Below, piece by piece: positions 13,013-25,222 of a stretch of DNA of 64,000 nt; within the stretch, counting starts at the first letter, position 1, and each line of letters begins with the position of its first letter. This stretch comes from Siphonodentalium dalli (lineage: Eukaryota; Mollusca; Scaphopoda; Gadilida; Siphonodentaliidae), in the NCBI GenBank assembly GCA_032622095.1, contig CP136068.1, positions 12,257,729 to 12,321,728 on the forward strand. The letters are read 5' to 3'. The position numbers and the translations under genes are program-made. Under the pieces are notes generated by a model. It worked only from the letters and a program-made list of their open reading frames with translations. It made no database searches and was not told the DNA's origin.

Positions 13013-13515
13013 AAAGGGGTACTGTACGCCAATTTCAATAAATTCCTGGTCATAACAACGATCTAGTATCGAAAATATATAGAAAACTAAGTCATTTGAG
13101 TCGAAGATGTATTCTGTAAACGTTCATGTTAATAGGTTATCTTAAAATCAAAGTTAATAATTAGATATAAATTTAATTTATGACTGGAGCCACAAATTAA
13201 ACTACGAATTTCCGTGTACAAGACGTAATCAAAATAATTCACGGATAGTGGATTGTGCATAGCGTGTTCAATGTCATAAATGAGTACATGGGACTCCTAT
13301 GCATATAATAGAACATTTATTTGATACATTTGCTTCAAAACTGTCCGAAAATTACTCGACAACGACATTTAGTATTTCCGCATTCCGGCTAATCTGCCAT
13401 CCGTAACATTACTTCGTACTCGACATACTTTCAAATATGATCTGGTTACCTTATCCAAGACTCAGAAACTATAGAAACCAACAACAACATTTGAGTACAG
13501 TATTCCTTTAAGTGA
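13013..13515. mobile_element. Non-autonomous element, TTAA ends
   Basis: Ends read TTAAAGGGGTACTGTA and TACAGTATTCCTTTAA, imperfect inverted repeats bounded by TTAA. The interior (AACGAATTTCCGTGT-like and CATCCGTAACATTAC blocks) is shared with both palindrome arms (38280-39185 and 59010-59900). In the arms a 39-bp unit inside the element has expanded to about ten copies; here it is present once. Confidence 0.65.
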
Positions 13516-13610
13516 ATACTCATATTTGCTCTCGGTGAAACGGGCTGTATTTTATTCCTATTAACTTCTCCTGGAGGGTGCAATACAGCAGTGTGTATTG
13601 GTGGGGTACA

Positions 13611-13766
13611 TAGAGGATCTACAACTCGTCCCCCGTTTTTTACAAAATTTACAAAACAAGTCCAGTAAATTATGTGTGGACCGAGCCTTTGGCGAGGTCC
13701 AGACCTAATTTACTGGACGAGTTTTGTAAATTCCACTATAAACTGGGGACGAGTTGTAGATTCTAT
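13611..13766. repeat. Foldback element
   Basis: Left arm TCTACAACTCGTCCCC and right arm GGGGACGAGTTGTAGA, with further pairing of CCAGTAAATTA and TAATTTACTGG around a loop containing CCGAGCC. Confidence 0.75.
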
Positions 13767-14489
13767 TTATTACATGATTGAAAACCTCGACAAGATATAC
13801 TTAAATCAACAAATGGGACACGAAACTAACATCGGCTTCTATAAGGCATGCGATGACGTTTCACGTAACTATGCGTTGTTTGTCAGCGTAAAGAAATAGT
13901 CCCAGATTTATAAAGACTCTTTGGCATATTTAATGGCGTATATTTAATGACATAACTTTTCAAATTCTTCATTCATTGTAGTTTGTTGGGAAAATATTGG
14001 AAGCCATAGTATTTTGAGACGTAACGTACGGAATGTAAACAGCCGACAAACCGGAAGACAACGGTCACCTGGCAATATTTCCTGTTATTAACCGAACGTT
14101 TAATATGACAATTTATAGAATGGGTTTATTGAATGGAATAAGAGTAGAATCGTGTAATAAAGTTATTTATTGTATGCTTGCCTACAAAATAGCGAAAAAT
14201 TACGGAAATGTACATCGTCGTATGTATCTATGAGAAGCTACGGTGAAATACGATTCAGTTATTTCACTGTGGCTTTGTGTTATTTCACTGTAGCTTGCCG
14301 ACTGACGTGATGCCGTCGTCAATTGATAGTGGTTTTCTACCTATCAGCTGATCGGTGTTAGAACTTTGGGTCGACCAGGTGTTGCTTTCCGTGTATTGTT
14401 TAGTTTGTTGTGCAAACAAAAGCAGGAAAGCTGCATAATTTATTCAACTTTAGGCAGTGATAAGGTGCACTTAATAAAAAGAACCCATA
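13767..14489. other. No gene recognised
   Basis: A near-direct repeat of TTATTTCACTGT occurs at 14259-14290. Nothing else can be supported. Confidence 0.4.
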
Positions 14490-14605
14490 CAGTTTTTTGT
14501 TTGAATACATGTCATCTCATTCGTGTCTGGAAAGATATATCGAATTCGAATTCGGTATTTCTTTCCAGACATTCATGATATTGTTTAATATTCAAACACA
14601 AACTG
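14490..14605. mobile_element. 116-bp Tc1/mariner-like MITE
   Basis: Terminal inverted repeats start CAGTTTTTTGTTTGAATA and end TATTCAAACACAAACTG, with TA on both sides. The centre pairs TGTCTGGAAAG with CTTTCCAGACA around CGAATTCGAATTCG. Confidence 0.7.
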
Positions 14606-14868
14606 TATGTATTAACTATGTAGTATGTGTGCCACATGTACGATTTATATCGGTGAAGTATAAAAAGGGAGCATGTCTTGTCGTTTACTGTGTCGTGGAC
14701 TAAAGCCACCCCTCTGGACAATATACCCGCGTAGTAAACTCCAAACAATGCTATATATATTATATATAGCGTATATAAAGGCTGCCAATATACATGTACT
14801 CGACATATTTATAAAACATACAGTCTTTGCTGATTCCCAATGACGATTAGTTACATATTATGAAAGGT

Positions 14869-15232
14869 TAAAGACATATTATGGGCTTGTTCGGGTGCGT
14901 GGAACTGTTAAGTTAGTATTCAGGCGCTATGGGGAATGTAGCATTCTACTAACATTGCGAAAATTTCAAAGAAATCGACCATATCACTCCAGAGGAAACA
15001 TTGTCTGAACTGCGCTCAAATGCAAATATTTACATCTCGATTCGGGACGCAACTCTCGGCGATAACTTGAACTAATACAAATGATTTCCCCACCGAGAGT
15101 CATTGTATTTAATTAATATATAAGAATGGCGGTGTTTGTTGTCAATTTGGATTAATATTTGTAAAAAATAACCTACTTTGAGCAAGATTATACTCCATTT
15201 ATATTTTATTACCACAATCACGTCACTTTAAG
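14869..15232 (+). repeat. Dispersed repeat, copy 2 (partner 4364-4740)
   Basis: Shares AAAGACATATTATG, GATTCGGGACGCA, GAGAGTCAT and TTGTCAATTTGGAT with copy 1 in the same order, with point changes and small deletions. Confidence 0.75.
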
Positions 15233-15344
15233 ATGGTAAGTTCAACAAACGGTATGCCATTATCTGAACATTATCTGAACATTATCTGAACATTTCTCAC
15301 CAAAGAATATGAATACTCATGCACTTGTGTTATCTGTCCAGCTG

Positions 15345-15785
15345 TGTGTCGTCTGTTGATAATAGAGACATTTCGCAAAATCAAGATTACGATTACGGAT
15401 ATGGACAATATCCTGCCCGGACAGGCCAAACATTCGATCCTTACGCACCGGGGTTCTTATGTGAGACGAAATATACCCCGCTCAGTTAAAATGTGTACAG
15501 ATGTATCAAGGGTGTGCCACCGGTCTTGCTTGGGGACGCTCTAACATTATCCATGTAGTGTATCGCACACGTATGAGAACATTGTATCTGAAAGAGACAC
15601 ACATTACTTTTTCCATCAAATATATGTGTAACTGAATATAATGGGGCATATACCGCCTCACCAATTAATCATCGAAGGTAAATTGTGACGGTGTCCGCCT
15701 TACTACAGGACAATATATCCTATCCGTAATCGCTATCTCGATTTTGCGATAGGTCTCTATTATCTGAGCATCCCCGTATACGAAT
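15345..15785. repeat. Diverged long inverted repeat
   Basis: The left end (GATAATAGAGACATTTCGCAA, then GATTACGGATA) pairs with the right end (TATCCGTAATCGC, then GCGATAGGTCTCTATTATCT). Arms are about 85 bp around a 260-bp centre. It is probably an old transposon. Confidence 0.65.
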
Positions 15786-16500
15786 AACAGTACATTCAAG
15801 TAGGCGTTTATAACTGAATGAGAAAATGAATCCAGTACCGAAATGGTCAACCCTTCTTATACTAAATTGATTAAACCGCCGGTGGATGACACAGCAAGTC
15901 AATTTTCGCAATACACGTATATTCTTAGTGTGATTCCTACTGCCATAAGGCATCATAGTATACGGTTTGTGGTTCCATGGAGCCGCCCGAGCCCTCCCGT
16001 ACTCTCTTCTGGCCAATATCGTCGTTTAAGGTGTATATACGAGACGGTGAGCAAATCTTCTTCCTTTACGTTTAATAGGTATCTGGCTACAATTATTTAT
16101 GAATATATAGTGTGATAGAGTTTCTGGGTCGGTGCCAACTGATACCCCTATAATAATGGTTCGAATGGTAATGACCATTCATTCCAGGCATTTGACCGAA
16201 ATTTGGAAAACTTTCCAATTTTGTTATACAAAAAGCAATCAATTTCCTTGTCCGAAATTTAAAATCACAGAATTCAAACAATTTCAACATATTTTTGTCA
16301 GGTTCTTCCAACTAATGTAAATTAATTCAGTACCGAAATGTCAACCCTTTCTATACTAAATGGATAATCCCATAAATTTATAAAAGTATGCATTGGAATA
16401 GTTTATCATTGATTTTGGAGGGGTGTTCAGATAAACGAGCAAACGATACACACGAACAAATAATACAAGTGCAGAAGGATTCATATTCACTGGTGAGACG
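15786..16500. other. No gene; short direct repeat
   Basis: CAGTACCGAAATG followed by TCAACCCTT occurs at about 15833 and again at about 16327, so a segment of roughly 500 bp is flanked by direct repeats of about 45 bp. No gene was recognised inside. Confidence 0.4.
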
Positions 16501-17140
16501 TGTTCAGATAATAAGTTCAACAAACGACATACTGGCGTTTGTTGAACTTATTATCTGAACATTTCCTTAGAAAGCTACTTATCAATGGGTAGTTAGTATA
16601 CATGTAGAATGGGTTAACTTATTATCTGAATATTTCCTTAGAGAGCTATTTATTAATGAGTAGTTAGTATACATGTAGAACGGGTTAAATTATTATCTGA
16701 ATATTTCCTTAGAGAGCTACTTATCAATGGGTAGTTAGTATACATGTAGAATGGGTTAACTTATTATCTGAATATTTCCTTAGAGAGCTATTTATTAATG
16801 AGTAGTTAGTATACATGTAGAACGGGTTAAATTATTATCTGAATATTTCCTTAGAGAGCTACTTATCAATGGGTAGTTAGTATACATGCAAAACGGTTTA
16901 ACTTATTATCTGAATATTTCCTTAGAGAGCTACTTATCAATGAGTAGTTAGTATACATGTAGAACGGGTTAACGTATTATCTGAATATTTCCTTAGAGAG
17001 CTACTTATCAATGGGTAGTTAGTATACATGTAGAACGGGTTAAATTATTATCTGAATATTTCCTTAGAGAGCTACTTATCAATGGGTAGTTAGTATACAT
17101 GCAGAACGGGTTAACTTTTTATCTGAGCATTTCCTAAGGG
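16501..17140 (+). repeat. 71-bp tandem array, about 8 units, with a leading hairpin
   Basis: The array is preceded by a hairpin (GTTCAGATAATAAGTTCAAC paired with GTTGAACTTATTATCTGAAC, 16502-16559). Units of 71 bp then follow, each with TTATCTGAATATTTCCTTAG, GAGAGCTA and GTTAGTATACATGTAGAA. Period was checked from GAGAGC positions 16641, 16712 and 16783. Units alternate between TTATTAATGAG and TTATCAATGGG variants in the left part, which suggests a 142-bp dimer. Confidence 0.9.
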
Positions 17141-17170
17141 TTAACTAACCATACCATACATGTTTATTTA

Positions 17171-17762
17171 GGGGATACCGGTGTGTGTTTTTGTGATTTC
17201 GGAAAGGTACATGGCGAATATACTGTGGCAAATTTAGTTAATGGGTATATGCCACAGTATATTCGCCATGTATCTTTCCGAAATCACAAAACACCACACT
17301 GTTATCCCCATTCTAATGCACTTCGAACGTAAAAACGTTATTTAGACAAACAAATTCCTCGTAATTATCAACAAAATGTGCGGCCATAGAAAACACACGA
17401 CTTTTTATTTAAAATTTAATGCGCTAGATAAAATATAGTCCCTCAATTAGCATCGCTCTTATCGTTAAAAATGCTGATAAACATGAAAAATTGTCACCTC
17501 AAATAGAAATAAATATGCACAACAATTTGTTTCTGCATGTACCTGATGTCTTTTTCAGATGTTTACCACTTACAAATTGCGGTTTTTATTTTACCGCGAA
17601 CTTGAAGTTGAATTGAAACAATGGGAAATTGTTTACTCAATGCGATGTATTTCACGCCTTGTCTGTCGCGGTTGATGTCAAGAAATTTGGTCAAATGATA
17701 TCGAGACACTGACATTGGTGGGATATAACGGTGTGGTGTTTTGTATTTTCTGAAAGTACATG
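17171..17762. mobile_element. Composite foldback element, copy 1 (partner 31005-31637)
   Basis: Starts GGGGATACCGGTGTG. A hairpin (17171-17310) pairs GTACATGGCGAATATACTGT with its complement. A further terminal-like block (TGGTGTTTTGTATTTTCTGA and AAGTACATG) lies at the far end. The body, with ATGTGCGGCCATAGAAAACA, is collinear with the partner. No transposase frame is visible. Confidence 0.7.
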
Positions 17763-18065
17763 TATACAGGGCGAATGTAATGACTGTCAATTTTCGACAA
17801 AAGCGACGTGCTGGTTTGTTTATATAGCAACGAGCTAGTAGCGGAAGTCAGTAGCAATGGCGCCAACACTATACATCTACTCCGTAACGTCGCCGACATG
17901 TACTGCGTAAGGGAGACGTCGTGGAGAGAAACGGAACAGTGAGCGGGGCTGGATTGGGCATGGCCGAGATTAGGAATTCAGCTAACGGCAATATTGGCGC
18001 GTAGGAATATCTAACATTGAAGCGGTGAACCGGACTATACATTGCGATAGGTTATTGATGAATAA
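17763..18065. repeat. Shared segment with 32669-32815
   Basis: GTCAATTTTCGACAAAAGC, ATATAGCAACGAGCTAGTA and CTCCGTAACGTCGCC recur at 32669-32815 in the same order. In this copy the segment lies about 20 bp after the composite element. In the other copy about 1 kb of extra DNA intervenes. Confidence 0.65.
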
Positions 18066-18649
18066 GTGCCACCGCACACGCTGCGATTAAAATCGTAAGT
18101 GGGGAAGCATCCAATGCCAGGACAATATCGTAGCCAAATCGTAGCGACCAAGCACTGTTTGGTAAATACTACGAACAGAAAAAATTCAAAAATGTCGCAA
18201 AGTTTACAAACTTCTTGGACAAAAAAAACGAGGCCACATTGGTGGAGATGTGGCACGACAGGGAGTGGAGGCCTATACCACATATCAGTCATCAGCATTC
18301 TGCTATGCAGACAAGGAGTAGAGGACTTCCGCAATTGTTGAAATTCAATTGGGACAACTGAGCCTGTTGAGTTGACAGGTACAAAAATGTCTAAATAAAT
18401 AAAATTCAATTTCACTTGAACTTTCAACATCGACTTGTTAGTTTATAAAATTGAGATACATGCCATGTACATGTATATAATTGCATAATGCGGAGAATGT
18501 GATATAACATTCTGCTATCATGTTATCATTCACGTGGATAAAATCGTAGCTGCAAACATCGCAGCACCGTAGCGTCTGCGGACAAGTCACTTTTCTCCAC
18601 TTGCGATTTTCCCCACTTACGATTTTAATCGTAGCGTGTGCGGTGGCAC
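18066..18649. mobile_element. PIF/Harbinger-like element with TAA duplication
   Basis: The 584-bp element begins GTGCCACCGCACACGCTGCG and ends CGTAGCGTGTGCGGTGGCAC, with terminal inverted repeats of about 40 bp that continue as ATTAAAATCGTAAGTGGGG. The trinucleotide TAA flanks both sides (18063-18065 and 18650-18652), the usual PIF/Harbinger target duplication. The interior is partly open in several frames, but I recognise no nuclease or Myb-like domain. I call it non-autonomous or degraded. Confidence 0.8.
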
Positions 18650-18761
18650 TAACCCCCCGCAAATATGTGGTGTTTCCGGTGGTATATTGGCCTAAGTGCA
18701 TTATAATTCATAATTGAAATTGTAAAGTACATGTCGGTCAAAATATAAACCATGCGAGCAC

Positions 18762-21391
18762 TATACCCGCGTATAATGAATAGTAATCCTTCTATACCCG
18801 CGTATAATGAATAGTAATCCTTCTATACCCGCGTATAATGAATAGTAATCCTTCTATACCCGCGTATAATGAATAGTAATCCTTCTATACCCGCGTATAA
18901 TGAATAGTAATCCTTCTATACCCGCGTATAATGAATAGTAATCATTCTATACCCGCGTATAATGAATAGTAATCCTTCTATACCCGCGTATAATGAATAG
19001 TAATCATTCTATACCCGCGTATAATGAATAGTAATCCTTCTATACCCGCGTATAATGAATAGTAATCCTTCTATACCCGCGTATAATGAATAGTAATCCT
19101 TCTATACCCGCGTATAATGAATAGTAATCCTTCTATACCCGCGTATAATGAATAGTAATCCTTCTATACCCGCGTATAATGAATAGTAATCATTCTATAC
19201 CCGCGTATAATGAATAGTAATCCTTCTATACCCGCGTATAATGAATAGTAATCATTCTATACCCGCGTATAATGAATAGTAATCCTTCTATACCCGCGTA
19301 TAATGAATAGTAATCCTTCTATACCCGCGTATAATGAATAGTAATCCTTCTATACCCGCGTATACTGAATAGTAATCATTCTATACCCGCGTATAATGAA
19401 TAGTAATCCTTATATACCCGCGTATAATGAATAGTAATCCTTATATACCCGCGTATAATGAATAGTAATCATTCTATACCCGCGTATAATGAATAGTAAT
19501 CATTCTATACCCGCGTATAATGAATAGTAATCCTTCTATACCGCGTATAATGAATAATAATCCTTCTATACCCGCGTATAACGAATAGTAATCCTTCTAT
19601 ACCGCGTATAATGAATAGTAATCCTTCTATACCCGCGTATAACGAATAGTAATCCTTCTATACCGCGTATAATGAATAGTAATCCTTCTATACCCGCGTA
19701 TAATGAATAGTAATCATTCTATACCCGCGTATAATGAATAGTAATCCTTATATACCCGCGTATAGTGAAAAGTAATCCTTCTATACCCGCGTATAATGAA
19801 TAGTAATCCTTATATACCCGCGTATAATGAATAGTACTCCTTCTATACCGCGTATAATGAATAGTAATCCTTCTATACCCGCGTATAATGAATAGTAATC
19901 CTTCTATACCCGCGTATAATGAATAGTAATCCTTCTATACCCGCGTATAATGAATAGTAATCATTCTATACCCGCGTATAATGAATAGTAATCATTCTAT
20001 ACCCGCGTATAATGAATAGTAATCCTTCTATACCCGCGTATAATGAATAGTAATCCTTATATACCCGCGTATAATGAATAGTAATCCTTCTATACCCGCG
20101 TATAATGAATAGTAATCCTTCTATACCCGCGTATAATGAATAGTAATCCTTCTATACCGCGTATAATGAATAGTAATCCTTCTATACCCGCGTATAATGA
20201 ATAGTAATCCTTCTATACCCGCGTATAATGAATAGTAATCCTTCTATACCCGCGTATAATGAATAGTAATCCTTCTATATCCGCGTATAATGCATAGTAA
20301 TCCTTCTATACCCGCGTATAATGAATAGTAATCATTCTATACCCGCGTATAATGAATAGTAATCCTTCTATACCCGCATATAATGAATAGTAATCCTTAT
20401 ATACCCGCGTATAATGAATAGTAATCCTTATATACCCGCGTATAATGAATAGTAATCCTTCTATACCCGCGTATAATGAATAGTAATCATTCTAAACCCG
20501 CGTATAATGAATAGTAATCCTTCTATACCCGCGTATAATGAATAGTAATCATTCTATACCCGCGTATAATGAATAGTAATCCTTCTATACCCGCGTATAA
20601 TGAATAGTAATCCTTATATACCCGCGTATAATGAATAGTAATCCTTATATACCCGCGTATAATGAATAGTAATCCTTCTATACCCGCGTATAATGAATAG
20701 TAATCCTTCTATATCCGCGTATAATGAATAGTAATCCTTCTATACCCGCGTATAATGAATAGTAATCCTTCTATACCCGCGTATAATGAATAGTAATCAT
20801 TCTATACCCGCGTATAATGAATAGTAATCATTCTATACCCGCGTATAATGAATAGTAATCATTCTATACCCGCGTATAATGAATAGTAATCCTTCTATAC
20901 CCGCGTATAATGAATAGTAATCCTTATATACCCGCGTATAATGAATAGTAATCCTTATATACCCGCGTATAATGAATAGTAATCCTTCTATACCCGCGTA
21001 TAATGAATAGTAATCCTTCTATATCCGCGTATAATGAATAGTAATCCTTCTATACCCGCGTATAATGAATAGTAATCCTTCTATACCCGCGTATAATGAA
21101 TAGTAATCATTCTATACCCGCGTATAATGAATAGTAATCATTCTATACCCGCGTATAATGAATAGTAATCATTCTATACCCGCGTATAATGAATAGTAAT
21201 CCTTCTATACCCGCGTATAATGAATAGTAATCCTTCTATACCCGCGTATAATGAATAGTAATCATTCTATACCCGCGTATAATGAAAAGTAATCATTCTA
21301 TACCCGCGTATAATGAATAGTAATCCTTCTATACCCGCGTATAATGAATAGTAATCCTTATATACCCGCGTATAATGAATAGTAATCCTTC
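18762..21391. repeat. 31-bp satellite array, about 85 units
   Basis: Each unit contains TATACCCGCGTATAATGAAT followed by AGTAATCCTTC; the period was checked at 18793 and 18824. Variants are ATCATTC, ATCCTTA, a 30-bp TATACCGCG form and a TATATCCGCG form. The variant order across 20600-20910 repeats over 20910-21220, which gives a 310-bp ten-unit higher-order repeat. The TATACNCGCGTATA core is quasi-palindromic and CpG-rich. Confidence 0.97.
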
Positions 21392-21416
21392 GATCTGCAT
21401 TTGTATTATCTGTTAA

Positions 21417-21828
21417 CCCTTTACCAACAAAATGGCCAAAAACGCCCAAATAAAGCTTCAACAGCCTAAAATACCCTGTGCCAATGCATTCTCTTATATA
21501 TGCGAGGCGACCTAATGCATTGGCCTAACAATTTTTTATCATTTTTTTTAAATAAATGTTTCTTACAATTTTTAGGACATAAAATAAAAAAAACATCCAT
21601 TACCCTGCAGGGAGCCCCACACATATATAGAAGCATATAGAAGAGTGTCGTCTGCTCATGTTTGTCTGTGGCTCTGTATGGGTGAAATTACAAAATTGTT
21701 AAAGAATACAAGAAAAAATTATTAAAATTGTAAAAAATTGTTAGGCCAATGCATTCTCTTATATATGCGAGGCGACTCGCATATATAAGAGAATGCATTG
21801 GCACAGGGCCATTCTGTTGGGTAAAGGG
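21417..21828. mobile_element. piggyBac-like MITE (TTAA)
   Basis: TTAA flanks both ends (21413-21416 and 21829-21832). Ends are CCCTTTACCAACAAAATGGC and GGGTAAAGGG. The interior holds inverted copies of GCCAATGCATTCTCTTATAT with ATGCGAGGCGA. TTAA duplication with CCCTTT ends is the piggyBac signature. Members of the same family are in both palindrome arms. Confidence 0.85.
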
Positions 21829-21832
21829 TTAA

Positions 21833-22329
21833 TCAGCTGTCTGTTGATAAAATCTGATAATTGAAGACGACTAATAGACCATTCAAATGTAGACATTTAT
21901 AACTGAATAGGAACTTCCATTCAATATAGAAAGGAATATAATAGCAGCTGGGTGAAGGTATTACAGTCCACGTTTTCATTTCGAGGTGGTAAGATAGTGT
22001 CAGCTGGTGTACAATCAATGTTGACGAACATTTGAGACAGAAACAGTGGGTTTGCATAATCCAGGCATTGTACTCACTTCTTTGGCTTTTCCGTCTTGTC
22101 ATGTTCCTCTTAAAAGAAAAATTAATAGTTTTAATAAGCGCGCAATTGGGTATATTTTTGTCAGTGGTGCGGGTGGGGTCTCTAACCCCACCCCACCCAT
22201 GATTTCGTCAACCGCTTCAACAGACGAACCAGTCTGGGTAAAGCCTAGTGACATTGCCATCATATATAGTGTGTGTATATAGCAGAGGCGGCATCTCCCC
22301 AGTGTAGTAATTTCCTTAATAATAAACTG
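21833..22329. other. No gene recognised
   Basis: GTGGGGTC and CCCCACCCCACCC form a short inverted pair at 22170-22198. No exon is supportable. Confidence 0.4.
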
Positions 22330-22860
22330 GGTTATGTGTCTTATCGATAGGTATATTCAATTGCAGAATAATTTAGAACCACATTCCGAACAGGGTGCCT
22401 GTGGTGGAACCGGTTATTTCGCGCTCGGCGTGTATACTAATCTAGAAATTCTTGTTTCCCTTGGGCGCTGGGGGTTTTATTTATAGAAATGGGAATTTTT
22501 GGGACGGATTTAAAAGTCGAACTGCGACCCGGAGGCCGAGTCCGGTAAAATGTGTAGTTGAGAATTTCAATTTCGTTTATTGTCCTTTACATTATTATAT
22601 GTCAATAGTGTTGATTTTTGGTTTGTGACAAGCTATGTCAATTACAAATAAAAGAAATGAAAAAGATAATTTGTAAGTCTAATATTTCAACTTTTATAGA
22701 CTGTTTTCGTTCTGCAGCCCACTGGTGGTTGTGGTCGGACACGGCGGAGTCGGCCGCCGGTTCGTTAATTAGGTGCTGGTTGTTATTGTTATTTTAACGG
22801 AATTCTGAGCTGGTCATTCGCAAAACCAATATATTTTATATTCTATAATTACAATCATGG
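22330..22860 (+). repeat. Dispersed repeat family R, left part
   Basis: Contains CACATTCCGAACAGGGTGCC, TCGTTAATTAGGTGCTGGTT and AACGGAATTCTGAGCTGGTC. It is interrupted by the element at 22870 and resumes at 24329. Arm copies at 53070-53370 show the same blocks. Confidence 0.7.
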
Positions 22861-22869
22861 GTATATAAT

Positions 22870-24319
22870 GGGAACATGTCCCTATTCCGAAGGTTCGCTA
22901 TTCCGAAGGTTCACTATTCCGAAGGTTCACTACTCCGAAGGTTCGCTATTCCGAAGGTTCTCTATTCCGAAGGTTCGCTATTCCGAAGATTTTTTTTTTA
23001 AAGGTTAATTCTATATTCAAGTATTGAGAGGGTTCTTTATCACGAAGACTCATTTTTATGAAGGAAATAACTTAAAACATTGAAACAATAAATGTTATTT
23101 TTTATTTTTTCGCGGGTTTCCTTGAGATTTAATGTCATTACGTATGACGTTATTTTCCAATATATATTCACATCAGGCAGCCCACACAATTGCTCTTTCC
23201 GTGCGATTTAATGACATCGCGTATGGCGTTATATCTCAATAATCTTACAGGCAACAATACGCCAGCTAATTAATTAAGGCGGGATTAAAACAGCGGGACT
23301 ATAACTCTTAATAAATATTGCGAAGCAGAATGTCGTTGAATAGACGGGTATGAGTTGAACCTAACTGCAATGGTGAATTTGTATTGAATTGTAAGGCCCA
23401 CTTAATTTTAGAGTCATCGGCTATTTTTTATAGTGCCTTGATATCAGGTTTTAAACACAATCTGTGCCATAAAATATGATTAAAACACTATATATAGTCA
23501 TCACCATTCCAAACGTCTGTATCAGAAGATGCCCCTAGAGAAATAGAAAACATCTTAAATCATAAAAAGATTCCCCCGTTATATGTCATGGCTCTCAGAA
23601 TGCTACATAATTCAACCTAATGTATTTTCAATTGAAGGGGAATAACATTATCTTTAAAATATAGAGTTACCGCCCTCCATTGAAAATAATACACTTTACT
23701 TTGCGCAACGAAACCAGATGAACCTTAAGCACAAAAACAAGTCGTTAACCGTGCGTTAACTCAACAAAAACAACATGTTCACAGTTTATTACACCGGATA
23801 AGCTGATAATACAGTGTTAGAGAGCTTCATATTTCAAATGGTATAGATAGAGGCATATATTTTATATATGTGATCTGGGGGTTCGAAAATTAAGTGGGCC
23901 TTGAATGTTGATGTTTTTTTTTTCAAATACAGATTGCCGGCCAGTTCGGAAAAACTATATCTCTTACATGTAGTTTATTTTAGTCATCGTGTTTTTAACT
24001 TTCCATAATGAACGATAAACTGATACTCTTTTCTTGCTATTAATAACCGATATCTAGGACAATTTGGGAATTAGAAGTGGATGTATAAATGTAATATATA
24101 TGAATACTAGCGTAATCGTATTTTTCATTCCTCGTGTGGGTTTTGTGGTGGGGTGCAAATTTTGATTCATTTCTGGTTAAATACGCCCAGAATAGAAAAC
24201 CTTCGGAATAGCGAATCTTCGGAATAATGAACCGTCGGAATAGGGAACCTTCGGAATAATGAACCTTCGGAATAGCGAACCTTCGGAATAATGAACCTTC
24301 GGAATAGAGAACCCTACCC
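22870..24319. mobile_element. 1.45-kb element with inverted CCGAAGGTTC arrays at its ends
   Basis: The left end carries about six tandem copies of CTATTCCGAAGGTTCG (22891-22990); the right end carries about seven inverted copies (CCTTCGGAATA, 24199-24310). GTATATAAT occurs immediately outside both edges (22861-22869 and 24320-24328), an 8-9 bp target-site duplication. Family-R copies at 11340-11580 and in the arms show the uninterrupted site. The interior is AT-rich with no recognisable transposase, so it is non-autonomous. Duplication length fits hAT (8) or Mutator (9); I cannot choose. Confidence 0.8.
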
Positions 24320-24328
24320 GTATATAAT

Positions 24329-24560
24329 ACATGATCTTGAGCACGTTACCATTTCTGAAATTGTTTTTTTTTTGTAATAAACTGTGTTTTATAGATAGCT
24401 ATATAGAATTGCAGAATATAATTTAGAGCCACATTCCGAACAGGGTGCCTATGTTGGAACGGGTAATTAGGAATGAGATGGTTTGTTCCAATAAAGTTAT
24501 GACTACGTAAAGGTGATATGCCGCGTACATGTACCATGTTATCAAACGCGGTCAATAAGT
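24329..24560 (+). repeat. Dispersed repeat family R, continuation
   Basis: Resumes with ACATGATCTTGAGCACG after the insertion. A second CACATTCCGAACAGGGTGCC block lies at 24431, so at least two family-R units are nested or tandem here. Confidence 0.6.
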
Positions 24561-25222
24561 AGAGCTACCTATGTCTACAAGAATTATATATGTATACCAT
24601 AGAATGTGCACTTGTTTACAAAAACAATTGGGGAAATCCATTACATGCCCGAAAATACTGGGGCTTTCCCCAATTGCACATGACAGTCGTGGTTTGAGCG
24701 TGTGGCCCTATAACGGAACAACAACAAAATCGTAAAGTGAAACGTGACTAAGGGTCTATTCATGTTACACCCGCGCTGGCGATATACAGGATATTAAAAC
24801 CGGACTTTGGTCAGGAATATTACATCTCAAAGTTTCGTGATGACATAAAATTTACCCTAGCTCGATTCAGAACAAGCAACCACTCATTACCAATTGTCAA
24901 GATCATGGAGGGCCGATTAGCCATTGGGTGAGGTCGGAGAGATGCCGCATACTATGCCTCCCCACGGCTGTGCCTAGCGGTGGTATGGTGTGAGGTCATT
25001 GTTGGTTTTATCCAGTGAGAGAGAGAGAGAGAGATATGTGTATTCCTCCAAATATGGAGACCATTATGGTACAATATATATACAAAAGTTACATGAAGAC
25101 ATATATACACATGCAATATAATTTAACTTGATAAATTCATTGTGGGAATGATATACTGCAAGACAAGATGTTTAAGACATATATATAGTGACGTATCCGA
25201 TATGATGTCTTCATCATAAAAC
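24561..25222. other. No gene; short GA run
   Basis: A GA run lies at 25017-25034. The region just left of 25222 is probably the 3' untranslated part of the following LINE remnant. Confidence 0.4.

Noticed and set aside
18035-18430. 131-codon minus-strand frame as a transposase
   Set aside because: It crosses the terminal repeat of the Harbinger-like element and shows no catalytic motif or Myb-like pattern that I can defend.
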